Assembly (NCBI GenBank): GCA_964557845.1 | Contig: CAZLBV010000148.1 | Location: 1-6,350 of the forward strand | Length of the DNA: 6,350 nt | Direction: 5' to 3' | Source of the DNA: CAZLBV01 sp964557845 | Lineage (GTDB): Bacteria > Acidobacteriota > Aminicenantia > Aminicenantales > Aminicenantaceae | Part shown: positions 5,930 through 6,350 of the stretch, one piece after another | How the letters are laid out: every line of letters starts with the position of its first letter | Numbering within the stretch: the stretch's first letter is position 1 | Translations under genes and position numbers: made by a program | The notes under the pieces: model-generated | The model's input: the letters and a program-made list of their open reading frames with translations, nothing else | Told to the model about the DNA's origin: nothing | Database searches by the model: none

Positions 5930-6350
5930 CTTACGGACGGCATCCATGGCCTGCTTTCCGTAAGCTTCTGCGCCGATCTTCTCTGCAAAGGCAGACGTTA
6001 CCGCAGCTCCTCCTATGATTATTTTGATCCCGGGTGCCTTTTTGTTCCTGATCTCCACGACAGAACTCATTTCTTCCATGGTGGTTGTCATTAACGCAGA
6101 TAAACCGATTATATCCGCTTTTTCTCTTAAAGCAGTTTCAATGATCTCCTCGCCTTTGATGTTTTTACCCAGATCAATGACATTATAACCGTGATTGCGG
6201 AGTATCAAGACGATGATGTTTTTACCGATGTCATGCAGATCGCCATATACCGTGGCCATTACAATTTTTTTCTTTGACCGGGTTTGGATGGATTTTTCCA
6301 TATAAGGCTCTAAAGCGGCTGAGGCCTTCTCCATGGCTTCTGCGGCCATG
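5915..6350 (-). CDS. Cobalamin (corrinoid)-binding protein, C-terminal part; 5' end outside the window
   Basis: The visible part is a complete B12-binding Rossmann-like domain with the tail of the helical cap before it. Numbering from the Met at 6349: the cap remnant is AAEAMEKASAALEPYM (2-17). GDLHDIGKNI (36-45) carries the D-x-H-x-x-G motif, with His39 as the lower axial cobalt ligand. IDLGKNI, GLSALMTTTM and IIIGGAAVTS follow, all contacts for the nucleotide tail. Such proteins carry the methyl group between a substrate methyltransferase and tetrahydrofolate or homocysteine. It is either a free-standing corrinoid protein of the MtaC/MtbC type or the end of a short methionine synthase (MetH) without the AdoMet reactivation domain; the GLSALMTTTM and IGAEAYGKQA wording fits both. 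The Met at 6349 is almost certainly internal, because the cap domain is cut by the window edge. The stop falls in a small tandem repeat, with the small ORF starting 29 nt on. Confidence 0.9.
   Translation of the reverse strand, partial: MAAEAMEKASAALEPYMEKSIQTRSKKKIVMATVYGDLHDIGKNIIVLILRNHGYNVIDLGKNIKGEEIIETALREKADIIGLSALMTTTMEEMSSVVEIRNKKAPGIKIIIGGAAVTSAFAEKIGAEAYGKQAMDAVRKIEAL

Noticed and set aside
6347..6349. ATG at the window edge as the true start of the corrinoid protein
   Set aside because: The residues after it are the end of the helical cap domain that normally precedes the B12-binding fold, so the real start lies beyond the window.

Overview
The window looks like chromosomal DNA from a bacterium of moderate GC content. 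It is probably diderm and at least partly anaerobic. The grounds are a tRNA with an encoded CCA end, a lipoprotein signal with a non-Asp +2 residue, a corrinoid (B12) protein of the methyl-transfer type, and genes typical of environmental anaerobes. The phylum cannot be fixed from the sequence. I see no phage, IS, CRISPR or plasmid genes, and no recognisable defence system.

Layout, left to right. Positions 1-27 are the 3' end of a tRNA-Ser. A plus-strand gene (86-1222) encodes a DUF711/UPF0210 protein of unknown function. It converges, with 16 nt between, on a minus-strand block that fills the rest of the window. In transcription order (right to left) that block holds: the C-terminal part of a cobalamin-binding protein (to 5915; it starts outside the window); a probable 35-aa single-span membrane peptide (5885-5778); a GAF plus degenerate GGDEF protein (5753-4764); a lipoprotein with two probable beta-sandwich modules and a complete alkaline-phosphatase/phosphodiesterase active site (4745-2349); and the DNA repair glycosylase MutY with an almost intact Nudix box in its C-terminal domain (2330-1239).

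The last three genes are separated by exactly 18 nt each and lie, with the small ORF, in one reading frame. They look like one transcription unit, either read through from the B12-protein gene or started by a promoter inside the small ORF. No shared pathway is obvious. A speculative reading is a signalling cassette (small membrane peptide, catalytically dead c-di-GMP-type sensor, surface phosphodiesterase) followed by a repair gene.

The points most worth a second look are: the SSHIF-for-GGDEF domain that keeps an RxxD I-site-like motif; the 15-bp imperfect tandem repeat that contains the stop codon of the corrinoid gene, beyond which the old frame runs on to an ATGA overlap with the small ORF; the Nudix-competent-looking MutY; and a strong excess of GATC across the window. 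No stretch longer than 300 bases lacks a gene; the largest gap (5754-5914) holds the small ORF and the candidate promoter.
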